Translations under genes and position numbers: made by a program
Origin: Sphingopyxis sp. BSN-002
GTDB lineage: Bacteria > Pseudomonadota > Alphaproteobacteria > Sphingomonadales > Sphingomonadaceae
NCBI RefSeq assembly: GCF_022024275.1
Contig: NZ_CP091804.1
Span: forward strand, 310,001 to 374,000
Reading direction: 5' to 3'
DNA length: 64,000 nucleotides
The notes under the pieces: generated by a model
What the model was told of the DNA's origin: nothing
Database searches by the model: none
Seen by the model: the letters and a program-made list of their open reading frames with translations, nothing else
Shown: piece after piece, positions 25,114 through 34,938 of the stretch
Layout: every line of letters starts with the position of its first letter
Position numbering within the stretch: the stretch's first letter is position 1

Positions 25114-28100
25114 CGCACGGGCTCGCTTTCTGGGGGCTGAACGGGGGCGGAGGCCTTGGCGGCTTCCTGTTGCTGCTGGATGAGCTGGTCGAGATTCTGC
25201 TCGATCCAGACCGTAGGGTCGTAAAGGCCTTTGGCCGAGGTCACGAGCTGCCGGAACGGCCCGGTGACCTTCACATTGAACACCAGCGGAATCTTGGCGA
25301 TCTGGTTGGTCAGGAAGTTGCGCGTCGCACCCTCCCCCTGCCCCACGCCGCCAAAGCGGATATCGGTCACCATTTCACCATCGAGGTCCCCGTTGAGCAC
25401 GATCGTCAGATCGTCATATTTGAGGCTGCGCAGCGCGCCAAAGGCAAAATTGGCAATCGTGCCGAGATTGTGATTTGAGAGCTCGCCGACATAGGCCAGC
25501 GTTCCGCCGCCGTCGCGCGCGTCGATGCGGCCATTGACGATCCGTCCGCCGAGGCCATCGAACACGACCGGCAGCGTCCCGTCGAACTTGCCCGTCGCGT
25601 TGATATTGTCGAAGCCGAAGTTCTGGAGGAACACCGCCGCCTCGACGCCGACGACATCGAAGGTCAGGTGCCGCGGCTGATCGGCGGCGAAATCGAGCGT
25701 TGTCGGGTGAAGGAGCAGTTCGCCGCCCGCGAACGGCCAGCGTCCGCCCTCGATCCGCACCTGATTGTTGCCGAGCAGCTCATATTCGATCTCGCCATCG
25801 ACGACCGGAATGCCGGGATTGATCTCCCGGACCCGCGCCTTCTGTCCCACCGCCGTTTTCAATCCGATCAGATCGTCGAACGTCAGCGTGGTGGTCAGGC
25901 CCGTCACAGGGCCGAACGCCGCCGCCAGGCTGGTGTCGGTCGTCGCAAAGGTGCCGCGGCTCGTCACGCCCTGCGGCGACCACTGGATATGCCCGTCGCC
26001 GACGACCGAGCCCTGGACGTTAGCGACGACGCCCAGTGCGAGGTGGGTCAGCTGACCGGGCTGAAAACGGTCGTTGAAGCGCAGCTCGCGAACGAACAGA
26101 TCGGCAAAGCCGGTGCCTTCGCCAAGCTTGTGCCGAATCACGGTATCGAGGACTTTCGTCCCGGTCTCGCGTTCGCTGAAGCCTGCAGTGGCGTCGATGA
26201 CTCCGCCCGCGAAGCGAAGCGTCGCATCTTTGCTGACCAAGGGTTCGAACCGTGCAACCGCCTCGGAATCGGTCAGCAGCATCTCGCCGTTTAGCGACAG
26301 CGCGCCGCCCGCCCAGCGCCATTGCCCTGCGATTTCGCTCATATTGAGGGGGACTGCGCCGATCCTGCCGCCGGCGCCCGAGAGTTCGCCCCCCATTCCC
26401 TGTTGCGCCGGGCGCCCTGCGACCCGCTGCGCGGCAAAGCGCGTCACGCTGTCGCCCGCGCCGAGCCGGACATCGACGAGCGATGCCGCCCAGCGCAACG
26501 AAGCGAGGTCGATTTCGGCGTTGCGTGCATCGAACGCAAAAGGCGACGAGCCGCTCGTCCCGCGTAACCGGACGCCTGGGAGACGCATCGTACCGCGCAG
26601 ACCGCCGGGCCCCATGCTCAGCAGCGGCGCGCCGGGCCGGCTGCAAAGATCCATCCCGCCTGGGCTGATCCGGAAACCGGAAACGGCGATCCGGTCGACG
26701 CCCACGCGCGTGCAGCCGCCATCGAGGGCGACCGCCCCGGTCGAGGAAACCGCGCCGGTAAAGGGAATGCGCAGCCCCTCGACGCTCCCGCCTGCAAGAG
26801 GCCCCGACAGCTCGGCGACCGTTGCGAAGCGCAGAAGGCCTCCATTTCCGGAGAAACGGACCGGCGCCAGCGCCAGCCTCGCTCCCTTTGCGTCATAGGC
26901 GTCTATCCGCGCGAGTCCCGAAAGGCGGCCGTCGGCGCGGCGATCCAGCGTCAGCGATCCTTTGGGCAGATCGCCGCCGCCGAAGTTCCAGTCGCCGAGA
27001 ATCGTGATCGCCGGGGTCGGCGTTCCGTAGATGTATGCGATCCGGCTGCCATCGTTGCCGATGACACGGGCGCCGCTGGCGCTCACCAGCTTCAGAGCCG
27101 TCAATTCGACGCGGGCGCTCTGTCCCTCGCCGGTCACCGAGAACTTCGTTTCGCCACTTGCATCGGCAAGCATCCGTTCGGCTGCCTTGGCGGAGCGTTC
27201 GGCAAGCGGACCGATCGGGCTGCCGCCCAATGCCCTGACGCTGTCGACGATCGACCGGCGGAGCGCGTTGCTCCCGCTCGCATGCGCGAAGCCGAGCGTG
27301 CCATCGATCGCGGGCGCCTTCGCCCCGACGGTGCCTTTGGCCGCGAGATTCACCGAACGGGCCGCGAAGCCGGTCCCACCTAGCTGCGCCATATCGGCAT
27401 CGACGCTAATTGCCGTTTGCGCGGCGGTTCCGTCAAAGGTCGCCTTCACGCCGAGCCGGTCGGCCGTCAGCGAATGAGCCACGAGCCGCGCAACGCTGGC
27501 ATCGGCAGTGCCGCGCCAGCTTTGCAGATTTTCGGACAGCGAAACATCGAGCGCAATTTGCGGCGATTGCGCGGCAACGCTGCCGCCGGCGCAGCGCAGC
27601 GTCTTGCCGCGCAACGGCCCCTCGAGCGCCGGTCGTGCATCGCGGACCTTGACGCTGCCGTAGAAGCTCGCGCCTTGTGCGGAGCAATTTGCCGCGACGA
27701 TCTCCGGCGCGACCAGCGCAAGCTCGCCGGTGAAATCCTTGCGCAGATTGCCGCTGCCGTTGAGCGCTGCGCCAACGTCGCCCCAGGGAGTCTCGACGCG
27801 TGCCCGGGCATCGGCCAGCTTTACCCACAGATCGGGCAAGGCGAAGGGGGTCTTGTCGGTCGGGTCGCGAAACTTGTCGAGCGAACCCAGCGACAACTGG
27901 CCGTCGACGAAACGCCCGTAAAGCCGGACACCGTCGGCGCGCAGCCCCGAAACATAGGGTCCCGACCAGCCATAGCCGATCGACACCTCGACATTTTTTG
28001 CCGTCAGATCGGGGCGCTTGGGATCGCCGATGACGAGGTTCGACAGCCGTTCGGATCCGAAGCCGATGTCTTCAATGACATAAGTGGCCGGAATGCCGCG

Positions 28101-28259
28101 GCTGTCGAGCTGGTCGCGGATGATGCGGTCGGCGATCGGCTCGCGCGCCAGCCACAGTCCGGCAGCGAGCGCCACGACCGCGGCCGCTGTCATCCAGCGC
28201 TTCTTGAACAGGATCGTGCGAATATGCGGCAGCAGCGGCGCCTCGTCGGCCTCGCTCAT
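25110..28259 (-). CDS. ydbH: YdbH-family intermembrane lipid-transport protein
   Basis: 1049 residues: one N-terminal membrane segment (about 22-38), then a very long repetitive beta-rich periplasmic part of the AsmA/YdbH type. The C-terminal region is the conserved one ('GVEAAVFLQNFGFDNINATGKFDGTLPVVFDGLGGRIVNGRIDA', 'NHNLGTIANFAFGALRSLKYDDLTIVLNGDLDGEMVTDIRFGGVGQG'). It forms a hydrophobic groove that carries phospholipid between membranes, redundant in E. coli with TamB and YhdP. It is followed by ynbE and ydbL in the E. coli order. Divergent from radC. Confidence 0.9.
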   Translation of the reverse strand: MSEADEAPLLPHIRTILFKKRWMTAAAVVALAAGLWLAREPIADRIIRDQLDSRGIPATYVIEDIGFGSERLSNLVIGDPKRPDLTAKNVEVSIGYGWSGPYVSGLRADGVRLYGRFVDGQLSLGSLDKFRDPTDKTPFALPDLWVKLADARARVETPWGDVGAALNGSGNLRKDFTGELALVAPEIVAANCSAQGASFYGSVKVRDARPALEGPLRGKTLRCAGGSVAAQSPQIALDVSLSENLQSWRGTADASVARLVAHSLTADRLGVKATFDGTAAQTAISVDADMAQLGGTGFAARSVNLAAKGTVGAKAPAIDGTLGFAHASGSNALRRSIVDSVRALGGSPIGPLAERSAKAAERMLADASGETKFSVTGEGQSARVELTALKLVSASGARVIGNDGSRIAYIYGTPTPAITILGDWNFGGGDLPKGSLTLDRRADGRLSGLARIDAYDAKGARLALAPVRFSGNGGLLRFATVAELSGPLAGGSVEGLRIPFTGAVSSTGAVALDGGCTRVGVDRIAVSGFRISPGGMDLCSRPGAPLLSMGPGGLRGTMRLPGVRLRGTSGSSPFAFDARNAEIDLASLRWAASLVDVRLGAGDSVTRFAAQRVAGRPAQQGMGGELSGAGGRIGAVPLNMSEIAGQWRWAGGALSLNGEMLLTDSEAVARFEPLVSKDATLRFAGGVIDATAGFSERETGTKVLDTVIRHKLGEGTGFADLFVRELRFNDRFQPGQLTHLALGVVANVQGSVVGDGHIQWSPQGVTSRGTFATTDTSLAAAFGPVTGLTTTLTFDDLIGLKTAVGQKARVREINPGIPVVDGEIEYELLGNNQVRIEGGRWPFAGGELLLHPTTLDFAADQPRHLTFDVVGVEAAVFLQNFGFDNINATGKFDGTLPVVFDGLGGRIVNGRIDARDGGGTLAYVGELSNHNLGTIANFAFGALRSLKYDDLTIVLNGDLDGEMVTDIRFGGVGQGEGATRNFLTNQIAKIPLVFNVKVTGPFRQLVTSAKGLYDPTVWIEQNLDQLIQQQQEAAKASAPVQPPESEPVR

Positions 28260-28444
28260 GACGGCGGTGCCGACAAGGATGCCGGTGATCGAGCGGCGGA
28301 TGACGTCATGACACTATGTTCCAGGCCCTCGAGTGCTTTCCGTGCAGGCAGATAACGCCATAATGGCGCAATTGGCTGCAGAAATGAGGACGTTGCCATA
28401 GGCCGCAAACCTTATGGGCGTTGAGCGAGGCTGCCAAGCCGGTT

Positions 28445-29134
28445 ATGCCCTCTGCCATGGGGGACGCGCCAGATCATCAGGGCCACCGCGCCCGTTTGCG
28501 GGCTCGGCTGATCGACGACGCGGACGGTCTCGCCGACTATGAACTCGTCGAATATCTGCTCGCGCTCGCCATCCCGCGCCGCGATACCAAGCCGCTTGCC
28601 AAGGCCCTGCTTCGCGAATTCGGTTCGCTCGGCCAGTTGGTCAGCGCCGATCCGCAGTCGCTTCGCCGGGTAGACGGCATGGGCGACGGTGCGATTGCGG
28701 CGCTCAAGATCGCGCAGGCGACGAGCCTCCGGATGCTCAAGGGCGAAGTCGCCGACAAACCGCTGCTGTCGAGTTGGGACGCTTTGCTCGACTGGCTGCG
28801 CGCCGACATGGGGCCGATCGACGTCGAGCGCGTCCGCGTCCTTTATCTCAATTCGCGCAACATGCTGATCCGCGACGAGGTCGCCAGCGAGGGGTCGATC
28901 GACCAGTCGGCGATCTATGTCCGTGAAGTGGTGAAGCGTGCGCTCGAACTTGGTGCAGCGGCGATCATCCTCGTTCACAATCATCCGAGCGGGAATCCCG
29001 AACCCAGCCGGCAGGACATAGCAATTACGCGCGACATCGCCGAAGCCGCCGGCAAGCTGGGGATCGTCGTCCACGATCATATCATCGTCGGCGGTTCGGA
29101 CTATCGCAGCCTGCGCGCCATGGGGCTCCTCTAG
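28445..29134 (+). CDS. radC: RadC family JAB-domain protein
   Basis: 229 residues if started at the ATG at 28445; an ATG at 28457 and a TTG at 28421 are possible alternatives because no Shine-Dalgarno sequence stands out. An N-terminal helix-hairpin-helix-like region ('GLADYELVEYLLALAIPRRDTKPLAKALLREFGSLGQL') is followed by the JAB/MPN domain with the metal motif H-N-H-P-S-G-N-P-E-P-S-x-x-D. Widespread in bacteria; the function is unresolved and a classical recombination role is disputed. It is divergent from ydbH and converges with the EF-hand protein gene. Confidence 0.9.
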   Translation: MPSAMGDAPDHQGHRARLRARLIDDADGLADYELVEYLLALAIPRRDTKPLAKALLREFGSLGQLVSADPQSLRRVDGMGDGAIAALKIAQATSLRMLKGEVADKPLLSSWDALLDWLRADMGPIDVERVRVLYLNSRNMLIRDEVASEGSIDQSAIYVREVVKRALELGAAAIILVHNHPSGNPEPSRQDIAITRDIAEAAGKLGIVVHDHIIVGGSDYRSLRAMGLL

Positions 29135-29146
29135 GCCCGAATACGA

Positions 29147-29176
29147 TGCAGCCGCCGGATCGCTCCGACGGCTGCA
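29147..29176. terminator. Hairpin between convergent genes, terminator-like
   Basis: TGCAGCCG-C-CGGA, loop TCGC, TCCG-A-CGGCTGCA: twelve pairs with one mismatch between the ends of radC (+) and the EF-hand gene (-). No U tract on either side. Confidence 0.5.
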
Positions 29177-29202
29177 CCGCTCCATCCGGGCGTCCCGATA
29201 AA

Positions 29203-29703
29203 TCAGGCGCCGCGCGACAGGAAACCGGTCAATTCTTCCTTGCTGACCTTGCCCGACTTGTCGGCGTCAGCCGCGGCCCACGCCTGACCGACCCAGGTTT
29301 TCACCTGCTCCGATTCAGGATCCACCGTCGGATCGGTCGCAGTGCGCAGCTTCTTCATCCACGCGGCAAATTCCGCTTCGTTGAGGTCGCTGCTCTTGTC
29401 GGCGTCATAGGTCGGAAATTCCTGATTGACGATCTGGGCGATCTGCGCCGGGGTTGCCGCCGCGCCTGAAGCCGGTGCGGGCTGCGAGGCGGCACCGGCG
29501 GGCGGCGCGCTTTCGGTGGGTGCAGGCGCCGGCGTTCCCGCATCGGTCGGATTTGCCGGTGTCGGTGCCGGAGCCGGCTGGCTCGCCGAAGGATCGGCCT
29601 GTTCGGTCGGCGGCGGCGCGGTGGTGTCGGTCGGCGCCGTATTCTGTGCCAGCGCCGGGAAGCTGATAGCCGCGGCACCAATGAAAAGAACTTGTTTCAG
29701 CAT
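29203..29703 (-). CDS. Exported EF-hand protein
   Basis: 166 residues. The signal peptide ends near A-L-A-Q (about 19). Residues 20-85 form a Pro/Ala/Thr-rich linker. Two EF-hand loops follow: D-A-D-K-S-S-D-L-N-x-x-E (complete: Asp1, Asp3, Ser5, Asp7, Asn9, Glu12) and D-A-D-K-S-G-K-V-S-x-x-E (Lys at position 7, weaker). It probably binds Ca2+ in the periplasm. Similar small EF-hand proteins are common in sphingomonads and have unknown roles. It is divergent from purB. Confidence 0.82.
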   Translation of the reverse strand: MLKQVLFIGAAAISFPALAQNTAPTDTTAPPPTEQADPSASQPAPAPTPANPTDAGTPAPAPTESAPPAGAASQPAPASGAAATPAQIAQIVNQEFPTYDADKSSDLNEAEFAAWMKKLRTATDPTVDPESEQVKTWVGQAWAAADADKSGKVSKEELTGFLSRGA

Positions 29704-29902
29704 GATTTTTCTCCTGTATCGGCGGCCGACCTGCGATTGCGATCGATCACCTGTCATGAAGGGGCATGGGATCAATCACCGGGCTTCCGGGTAAGTTGCA
29801 GCACCGTGACAATTGGCGAAGCGGCTTACCCCTGCTAGGGGGCGCCCTGTCGCGATTCCGCCGAGATCGCGCGATGAAGCGACATAAAAGGAAGGAATAT
29901 CA

Positions 29903-31213
29903 ATGGTCCCGCGTTACGCTCGTCCGGACATGACCGCCATCTGGTCGCCCGAGAATCGCTTCCGCATCTGGTTCGAGATCGAAGCGCACGCGACCGACGC
30001 GCTCGCCGAACTGGGGATCGTCCCCAAATCCGCCGCGAAAGCCCTGTGGGATTGGTGGGCAACGAACCCGAAGATCGACGTCGACGCGATCGACGCGATC
30101 GAGGCCGTCACCAAGCATGATGTCATCGCCTTTCTGACCTGGGTTGCCGAGAATGTCGGCGACGAAGCGCGCTTCATGCATCAGGGGATGACGTCGTCCG
30201 ACGTGCTCGACACCTGTCTCGCGGTGCAGCTCAGCCAGGCGGCCGATATCCTGCTCGCCGATCTCGACGCGCTGCTCGAAGCCATCAAGCGGCGCGCCTA
30301 TGAGCATAAGCTGACCCCCACGATCGGCCGCAGCCACGGCATTCATGCCGAGCCGGTGACCTTCGGACTGAAACTGGCCGAGGCCTATGCCGAGTTCTCG
30401 CGTTGCAAGGCACGCCTAGTCGCTGCGCGCGCCGAGATCGCGACCTGCGCGATCTCGGGTGCCGTCGGCACTTTCGCCAACATCGATCCGCGCGTGGAAG
30501 AACATGTCGCCGCCAAGCTCGGCCTGTCGATCGAGCCCGTCTCGACGCAAGTTATCCCGCGCGACCGTCACGCGATGTTCTTCGCGGTGCTCGGCGTCAT
30601 CGCCTCGTCGATCGAACGCCTGTCGGTCGAGGTCCGCCACCTGCAGCGTACCGAAGTTCTGGAGGCCGAGGAATATTTCTCGCCGGGCCAGAAGGGTTCG
30701 TCGGCGATGCCGCACAAGCGGAACCCGGTGCTGACCGAGAATCTGACCGGCCTGGCGCGCATGGTGCGCAGCGCCGCGATCCCGGCGATGGAGAATGTTG
30801 CGCTGTGGCACGAGCGCGACATCAGCCATTCGTCGGTCGAACGCTTTATCGGCCCCGACGCGACGATCACGCTCGACTTCGCGCTCGCGCGGTTGACCGG
30901 GGTGGTCGACAAGCTGCTCGTCTATCCCGAGCGGATGCAGAAGAATCTCGACCGCATGGGTGGCCTCGTCCATTCGCAGCGCGTGCTGCTGGCGCTGACG
31001 CAGGCCGGCGCGAGCCGCGAGGACAGCTATGCGCTTGTTCAGCGGAACGCGATGAAGGTCTGGGAAAGCGACGGCCAGCTTTCACTGCTCGAACTGCTCA
31101 AGGCGGACGCGGACGTCACGGCAAAGCTTTCGGCCGACGAACTGACCGCGCTGTTCGACCTCGGCTATCACATGAAGCATGTCGACACGATCTTCGATCG
31201 CGTGTTCGGCTAG
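29903..31213 (+). CDS. purB: Adenylosuccinate lyase
   Basis: 436 residues, starting after a GGAAGGA site. The fumarase/aspartase superfamily signature 'GSSAMPHKRNP' (about 268-278) and the His-containing 'TIGRSHGIHAEP' are present. It catalyses two steps of purine synthesis: cleavage of SAICAR and of adenylosuccinate. The sequence 'MVPRYARPDMTAIWSPENRF' at the N-terminus is the standard start of the short PurB type. It is followed at 70 bases by a small LapA-type gene on the same strand. Confidence 0.95.
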   Translation: MVPRYARPDMTAIWSPENRFRIWFEIEAHATDALAELGIVPKSAAKALWDWWATNPKIDVDAIDAIEAVTKHDVIAFLTWVAENVGDEARFMHQGMTSSDVLDTCLAVQLSQAADILLADLDALLEAIKRRAYEHKLTPTIGRSHGIHAEPVTFGLKLAEAYAEFSRCKARLVAARAEIATCAISGAVGTFANIDPRVEEHVAAKLGLSIEPVSTQVIPRDRHAMFFAVLGVIASSIERLSVEVRHLQRTEVLEAEEYFSPGQKGSSAMPHKRNPVLTENLTGLARMVRSAAIPAMENVALWHERDISHSSVERFIGPDATITLDFALARLTGVVDKLLVYPERMQKNLDRMGGLVHSQRVLLALTQAGASREDSYALVQRNAMKVWESDGQLSLLELLKADADVTAKLSADELTALFDLGYHMKHVDTIFDRVFG

Positions 31214-31283
31214 CGCCCCACTGGAAACGCGCGGCAATCTGTCATAGGGTCGCCGCTCGGGACCATCGGAGGAGCAAGACGAA

Positions 31284-31631
31284 GTGGGAATCCTGCGGAC
31301 GATCATCTGGGTCTTACTGACCGCCGTGCTGGTCATTTTCGCCATGGCGAACTGGATTCCGGTGACCGTCACGATCTGGCCGGGCCAGGTGCTCGATACG
31401 AAGCTGCCGGTCCTGATCCTCGCAAGCTTCCTGATCGGCATGGTGCCGATGTGGATAGCGCTGCGGACGACACGCTGGTCGCTCAAGCGCCGGCTCGACA
31501 GCAGCGAACGCCAGCTGGCCGACATGCGTGCGCTCGCCAACCGCCCCGTCGACCCGGTTCCTGCGGCCACGACGCCGGTCAACGACGTGCCTCCCGCCCC
31601 CACCGACCTCTTCTCGACGGACAAGCCATGA
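31284..31631 (+). CDS. LapA family (DUF1049) membrane protein
   Basis: 115 residues with a GTG start after a GGAGGAG site. Two membrane segments (about 5-22 and 41-58) flank a short loop with 'NWIPVTVTIWPGQVLDTKLPVLILASFLIG', typical of the LapA/YciS family, followed by a coiled-coil/Pro-rich cytoplasmic tail. In E. coli LapA works with LapB in controlling LpxC turnover; no lapB is adjacent here. Its stop overlaps the pyrF start (ATGA), so the two are coupled. Confidence 0.8.
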   Translation: MGILRTIIWVLLTAVLVIFAMANWIPVTVTIWPGQVLDTKLPVLILASFLIGMVPMWIALRTTRWSLKRRLDSSERQLADMRALANRPVDPVPAATTPVNDVPPAPTDLFSTDKP

Positions 31632-32302
31632 CCTCTCCCATCTATCTCGCCATCGACACCACGCATCTCGACGCCGCGCTGACGCTGGCGCAGAAGGTGC
31701 GCCACCATGTCGGAGGCCTGAAGCTGGGTCTCGAATTCTTCTGCGCCAACGGCCATCACGGCGTGCACGAGATGGCAAAGCTGGGGCTGCCAATCTTCCT
31801 CGACCTCAAACTCCACGACATTCCGAATACGGTCGCCAAGGCGATCCAGGCGCTGCGTCCGCTCGAACCGGCCATTCTGACGGTACATGCGGCGGGCGGC
31901 CGCGCGATGATGGAGGAAGCAAAGGCTGCGGCGGGCCTGAACACCAGGGTTGTCGGCGTGACCGTGCTGACCAGCCTCGATGCCCCCGATCTCGACGACA
32001 TCGGCGTCGGCGGAACGCCCCACGATCAGGTCGTCCGGCTTGCCTCGCTCGCACGCGAGTCCGGGCTCGACGGCATCGTCTGCTCGGGCCAGGAAGTGAA
32101 GGCCGCGCGCAAGGCGTGGCCCGGCGGCTTTTTCGTTGTGCCGGGGGTGCGCCCTTCGAACGGCACCGCTGGCGACCAGAAGCGTATCGTCACACCGGCG
32201 CAGGCGATGACCGACGGTGCGTCGATCCTCGTCGTCGGCCGTCCGATCAGCCAGTCGACCGACCCCGATCTCGCCGCCCGCGAGATCGAAGCCACGCTCT
32301 AG
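31628..32302 (+). CDS. pyrF: Orotidine-5'-phosphate decarboxylase
   Basis: 224 residues. The catalytic D-x-K-x-x-D sequence D59-L-K61-L-H-D64 is intact, and the phosphate-binding region 'VVGRPISQS' is at the C-terminus. It makes UMP from OMP, the last step of de novo pyrimidine synthesis. Its ATG overlaps the LapA-type gene's stop, and 10 bases separate it from trpF. The lapA-like-pyrF-trpF order recurs in sphingomonads as far as I know. Confidence 0.95.
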   Translation: MTSPIYLAIDTTHLDAALTLAQKVRHHVGGLKLGLEFFCANGHHGVHEMAKLGLPIFLDLKLHDIPNTVAKAIQALRPLEPAILTVHAAGGRAMMEEAKAAAGLNTRVVGVTVLTSLDAPDLDDIGVGGTPHDQVVRLASLARESGLDGIVCSGQEVKAARKAWPGGFFVVPGVRPSNGTAGDQKRIVTPAQAMTDGASILVVGRPISQSTDPDLAAREIEATL

Positions 32303-32312
32303 AAGGTTTCCC

Positions 32313-32942
32313 ATGCCTCCGTTGGTCAAGATTTGCGGGCTGTCGACGCCCGAGACGGTCGATGCCGCCATCCGCCTCGGCGCGACGCACATCGGCCTCG
32401 TTCATTATGAACCCAGTCCGCGTCACGTCGATCTCAAGACCGCTGCCGAGCTGCGCAAGCTGGCGGAGGGCCGCGTGCAGGTTGCCCTGCTGCTGGTAAA
32501 CGCCTCACAGCAATTGACCGGCGAAGCGCTCAGCAAGGTCCGGCCCGATGTCATCCAGTTCCATGGCAATGAAACGCCCGAGTGGCTGGCTCGCGTGAAG
32601 AGCCTTGTTCCGGCGCAGGTCTGGAAAGCCGTGGGGCTGAGCGATAGCGGTACGCTGGAGCGCGTCCGGCAATATGAAGGCGCCGCCGATCGCATTCTCT
32701 ACGATGCACCGGCCGCGTCGCTTCCGGGCGGTACCGGGACGCGTTTCGACTGGTCGTTGCTCAGGAACCACCGCCATTCGATCGACTGGGGCGTCGCCGG
32801 CGGCCTGACCCCGGCGAATGTCGCGCAAGCGATCGCCGAGACCGGCGCGCCACTCGTCGATGTCTCCTCGGGCGTCGAAAGCGCGCCGGGCGTTAAGGAT
32901 GTGGACAAGATCGCCGCATTCCTTAAAGCCGCCGGTCGATGA
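32313..32942 (+). CDS. trpF: Phosphoribosylanthranilate isomerase
   Basis: 209 residues, (beta/alpha)8 barrel. The start gives the conserved '[15 protein letters not shown]' with the catalytic Cys of K-I-C-G; the C-terminal 'GGLTPANV' and '[14 protein letters not shown]' bind the phosphate and carry the general acid. It converts phosphoribosylanthranilate to the CdRP intermediate in tryptophan synthesis. It overlaps trpB by four bases. trpD, trpC and trpE are not nearby. Confidence 0.95.
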   Translation: MPPLVKICGLSTPETVDAAIRLGATHIGLVHYEPSPRHVDLKTAAELRKLAEGRVQVALLLVNASQQLTGEALSKVRPDVIQFHGNETPEWLARVKSLVPAQVWKAVGLSDSGTLERVRQYEGAADRILYDAPAASLPGGTGTRFDWSLLRNHRHSIDWGVAGGLTPANVAQAIAETGAPLVDVSSGVESAPGVKDVDKIAAFLKAAGR

Positions 32943-34150
32943 CCCAGCTTCCCAACAGCCTTCGCACCGGCCCCGACGAACGCGGCCATTTCGGCCAGTT
33001 CGGCGGCCGCTATGTCGCCGAAACGCTGATGCCGCTGATCCTCGATCTCGAGCGCCACTATCGCGCCGCGCAGGCCGACCCGGCTTTCAAGGCCGAATTC
33101 GACTATCTGCTGAAACATTATGTCGGCCGTCCGAGCCCGCTTTGGTTCGCCGAGCGGCTGACGAACGATCTCGGCGGCGCGAAAATCTATCTGAAGCGCG
33201 AGGATCTCAACCACACCGGCGCGCACAAGATCAACAATTGCATCGGCCAGATCCTGCTCGCGAAGCGCATGGGCAAGACGAAGATTATCGCCGAGACCGG
33301 CGCCGGTCAGCACGGCGTTGCGACCGCAACCGTCGCCGCGCTGTTCGGCCTGCCCTGCACCATCTTCATGGGCGCCGTCGACGTTGCGCGGCAGCAGCCG
33401 AACGTCTTCCGCATGAAGCTGCTCGGCGCCGAAGTCGTCGCGGTCGAAAGCGGCGCGAAGACGCTGAAGGACGCGATGAACGAGGCGCTGCGCCACTGGG
33501 TCGCGAACGTCCACGACACTTTCTACATCATCGGCACCGTCGCGGGCCCGCATCCCTATCCCGAGCTCGTCCGCGATTTCCAGTCGGTGATCGGCGACGA
33601 AGCGAAAGAGCAAATCCTCGAAGCCGAAGGCCGGCTGCCCGACATGCTGATCGCCCCCGTCGGCGGCGGATCGAACGCAATCGGGCTCTTCCATCCGTTC
33701 CTCGACGACGAGGGCGTCGAGATCGTCGGCGTCGAGGCCGCCGGCGAAGGACTTGATGGCAAGCACGCTGCGAGCCTCGCGGGCGGCCGCCCGGGAATCC
33801 TCCACGGCAACAAGACCTATCTGCTGCAGGACGACGACGGCCAGATCACCGAGGCGCACAGCATCTCGGCAGGGCTCGACTATCCGGGCATCGGCCCCGA
33901 GCATAGCTGGCTCCACGAAATCGGCCGCGTCCGCTACGAACCCGTCACCGATGACGAAGCGCTCGCGAGCTTCCAGAAGCTGACGAAGCTCGAAGGCATC
34001 ATCCCCGCGCTCGAAAGCGCGCATGCCATCGCGGCCGCGGAACGCATCGCGCCGACCTTGGGCAAGGACAAGATCATCATCGTCAATTGCTCGGGCCGCG
34101 GCGACAAGGACATCTTCACCGTGGCCGATGCGCTGGGGGTGAAGCTGTGA
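32939..34150 (+). CDS. trpB: Tryptophan synthase beta chain
   Basis: 403 residues. The PLP lysine is K97 in 'HTGAHKINN'; the phosphate-binding Gly-rich loop 'VGGGSNAIG' and the catalytic Glu of 'TGAGQHG' region are present. It joins indole with serine. Its ATG overlaps the trpF stop and its stop overlaps the trpA GTG, so trpF, trpB and trpA form one translationally coupled unit. Confidence 0.96.
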   Translation: MTQLPNSLRTGPDERGHFGQFGGRYVAETLMPLILDLERHYRAAQADPAFKAEFDYLLKHYVGRPSPLWFAERLTNDLGGAKIYLKREDLNHTGAHKINNCIGQILLAKRMGKTKIIAETGAGQHGVATATVAALFGLPCTIFMGAVDVARQQPNVFRMKLLGAEVVAVESGAKTLKDAMNEALRHWVANVHDTFYIIGTVAGPHPYPELVRDFQSVIGDEAKEQILEAEGRLPDMLIAPVGGGSNAIGLFHPFLDDEGVEIVGVEAAGEGLDGKHAASLAGGRPGILHGNKTYLLQDDDGQITEAHSISAGLDYPGIGPEHSWLHEIGRVRYEPVTDDEALASFQKLTKLEGIIPALESAHAIAAAERIAPTLGKDKIIIVNCSGRGDKDIFTVADALGVKL

Positions 34151-34938
34151 GCCGCTTCGCTGCAGGATTCGGCAAGGGACACCCTGCCCTCGTCGCCTTC
34201 ATCACCGGCGGCGACGGCGACACCGCCGCGAACCTCGACGCGCTCGTCGCGGGCGGCGCCGACGTGATCGAGCTTGGCATGCCCTTTACCGACCCGATGG
34301 CCGATGGCCCCGCGATCCAGGCTGCCAATCTGCGCAGTCTCGCCAAGGGCACGACGACCGCCAACCTGTTCGGTATCGCCGCGGCCTTTCGCGCGCGCCA
34401 TCCGGACACCCCGCTCGTCCTGATGGGCTATGCCAATCCGATGACGATCCGCGGCGCCGACTGGTTCGCTGCCGAATGCGCCAAGGCCGGCGTTGACGGC
34501 ATCATCTGCGTCGACATCCCATCCGAAGAAGATGCCGAGCTTGGCCCTGCTCTGCGCGAGGCTGGCGTCGATCTGATCCGCCTTGCCACACCGACGACGG
34601 ACGCGGGGCGCCTGCCCGACGTGCTGAACGGCGCCGGCGGCTTTCTCTATTATGTCTCGGTTGCCGGCATCACGGGGATGCAGCAGGCCGCGCAGGCGAG
34701 CATCGAAGATGCTGTCGCGCACCTCAAGGCCGCGACCGACCTGCCCGTCGCGGTCGGTTTCGGCGTCCGCACCCCCGAGCAGGCCGCCGCAATCGCGCGC
34801 GTTGCCGACGGCGTCGTCGTCGGATCGGCCTTCATCGATATCATTGCCCAACATGGCGACGCCGCGGCGCCGCATGTCGAAGCCTTCACCCGTTCGCTCG
34901 CCGATGCTATCCACGGCGCAAAGGAGATCGCCGCATGA
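34147..34938 (+). CDS. trpA: Tryptophan synthase alpha chain
   Basis: 263 residues with a GTG start in a GTGA overlap with trpB. Catalytic residues E42 (in '[13 protein letters not shown]') and D53 are intact, and the C-terminal '[10 protein letters not shown]' binds the phosphate. It releases indole from indole-3-glycerol phosphate and passes it to TrpB. Its stop overlaps the accD start codon. Confidence 0.95.
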   Translation: MSRFAAGFGKGHPALVAFITGGDGDTAANLDALVAGGADVIELGMPFTDPMADGPAIQAANLRSLAKGTTTANLFGIAAAFRARHPDTPLVLMGYANPMTIRGADWFAAECAKAGVDGIICVDIPSEEDAELGPALREAGVDLIRLATPTTDAGRLPDVLNGAGGFLYYVSVAGITGMQQAAQASIEDAVAHLKAATDLPVAVGFGVRTPEQAAAIARVADGVVVGSAFIDIIAQHGDAAAPHVEAFTRSLADAIHGAKEIAA

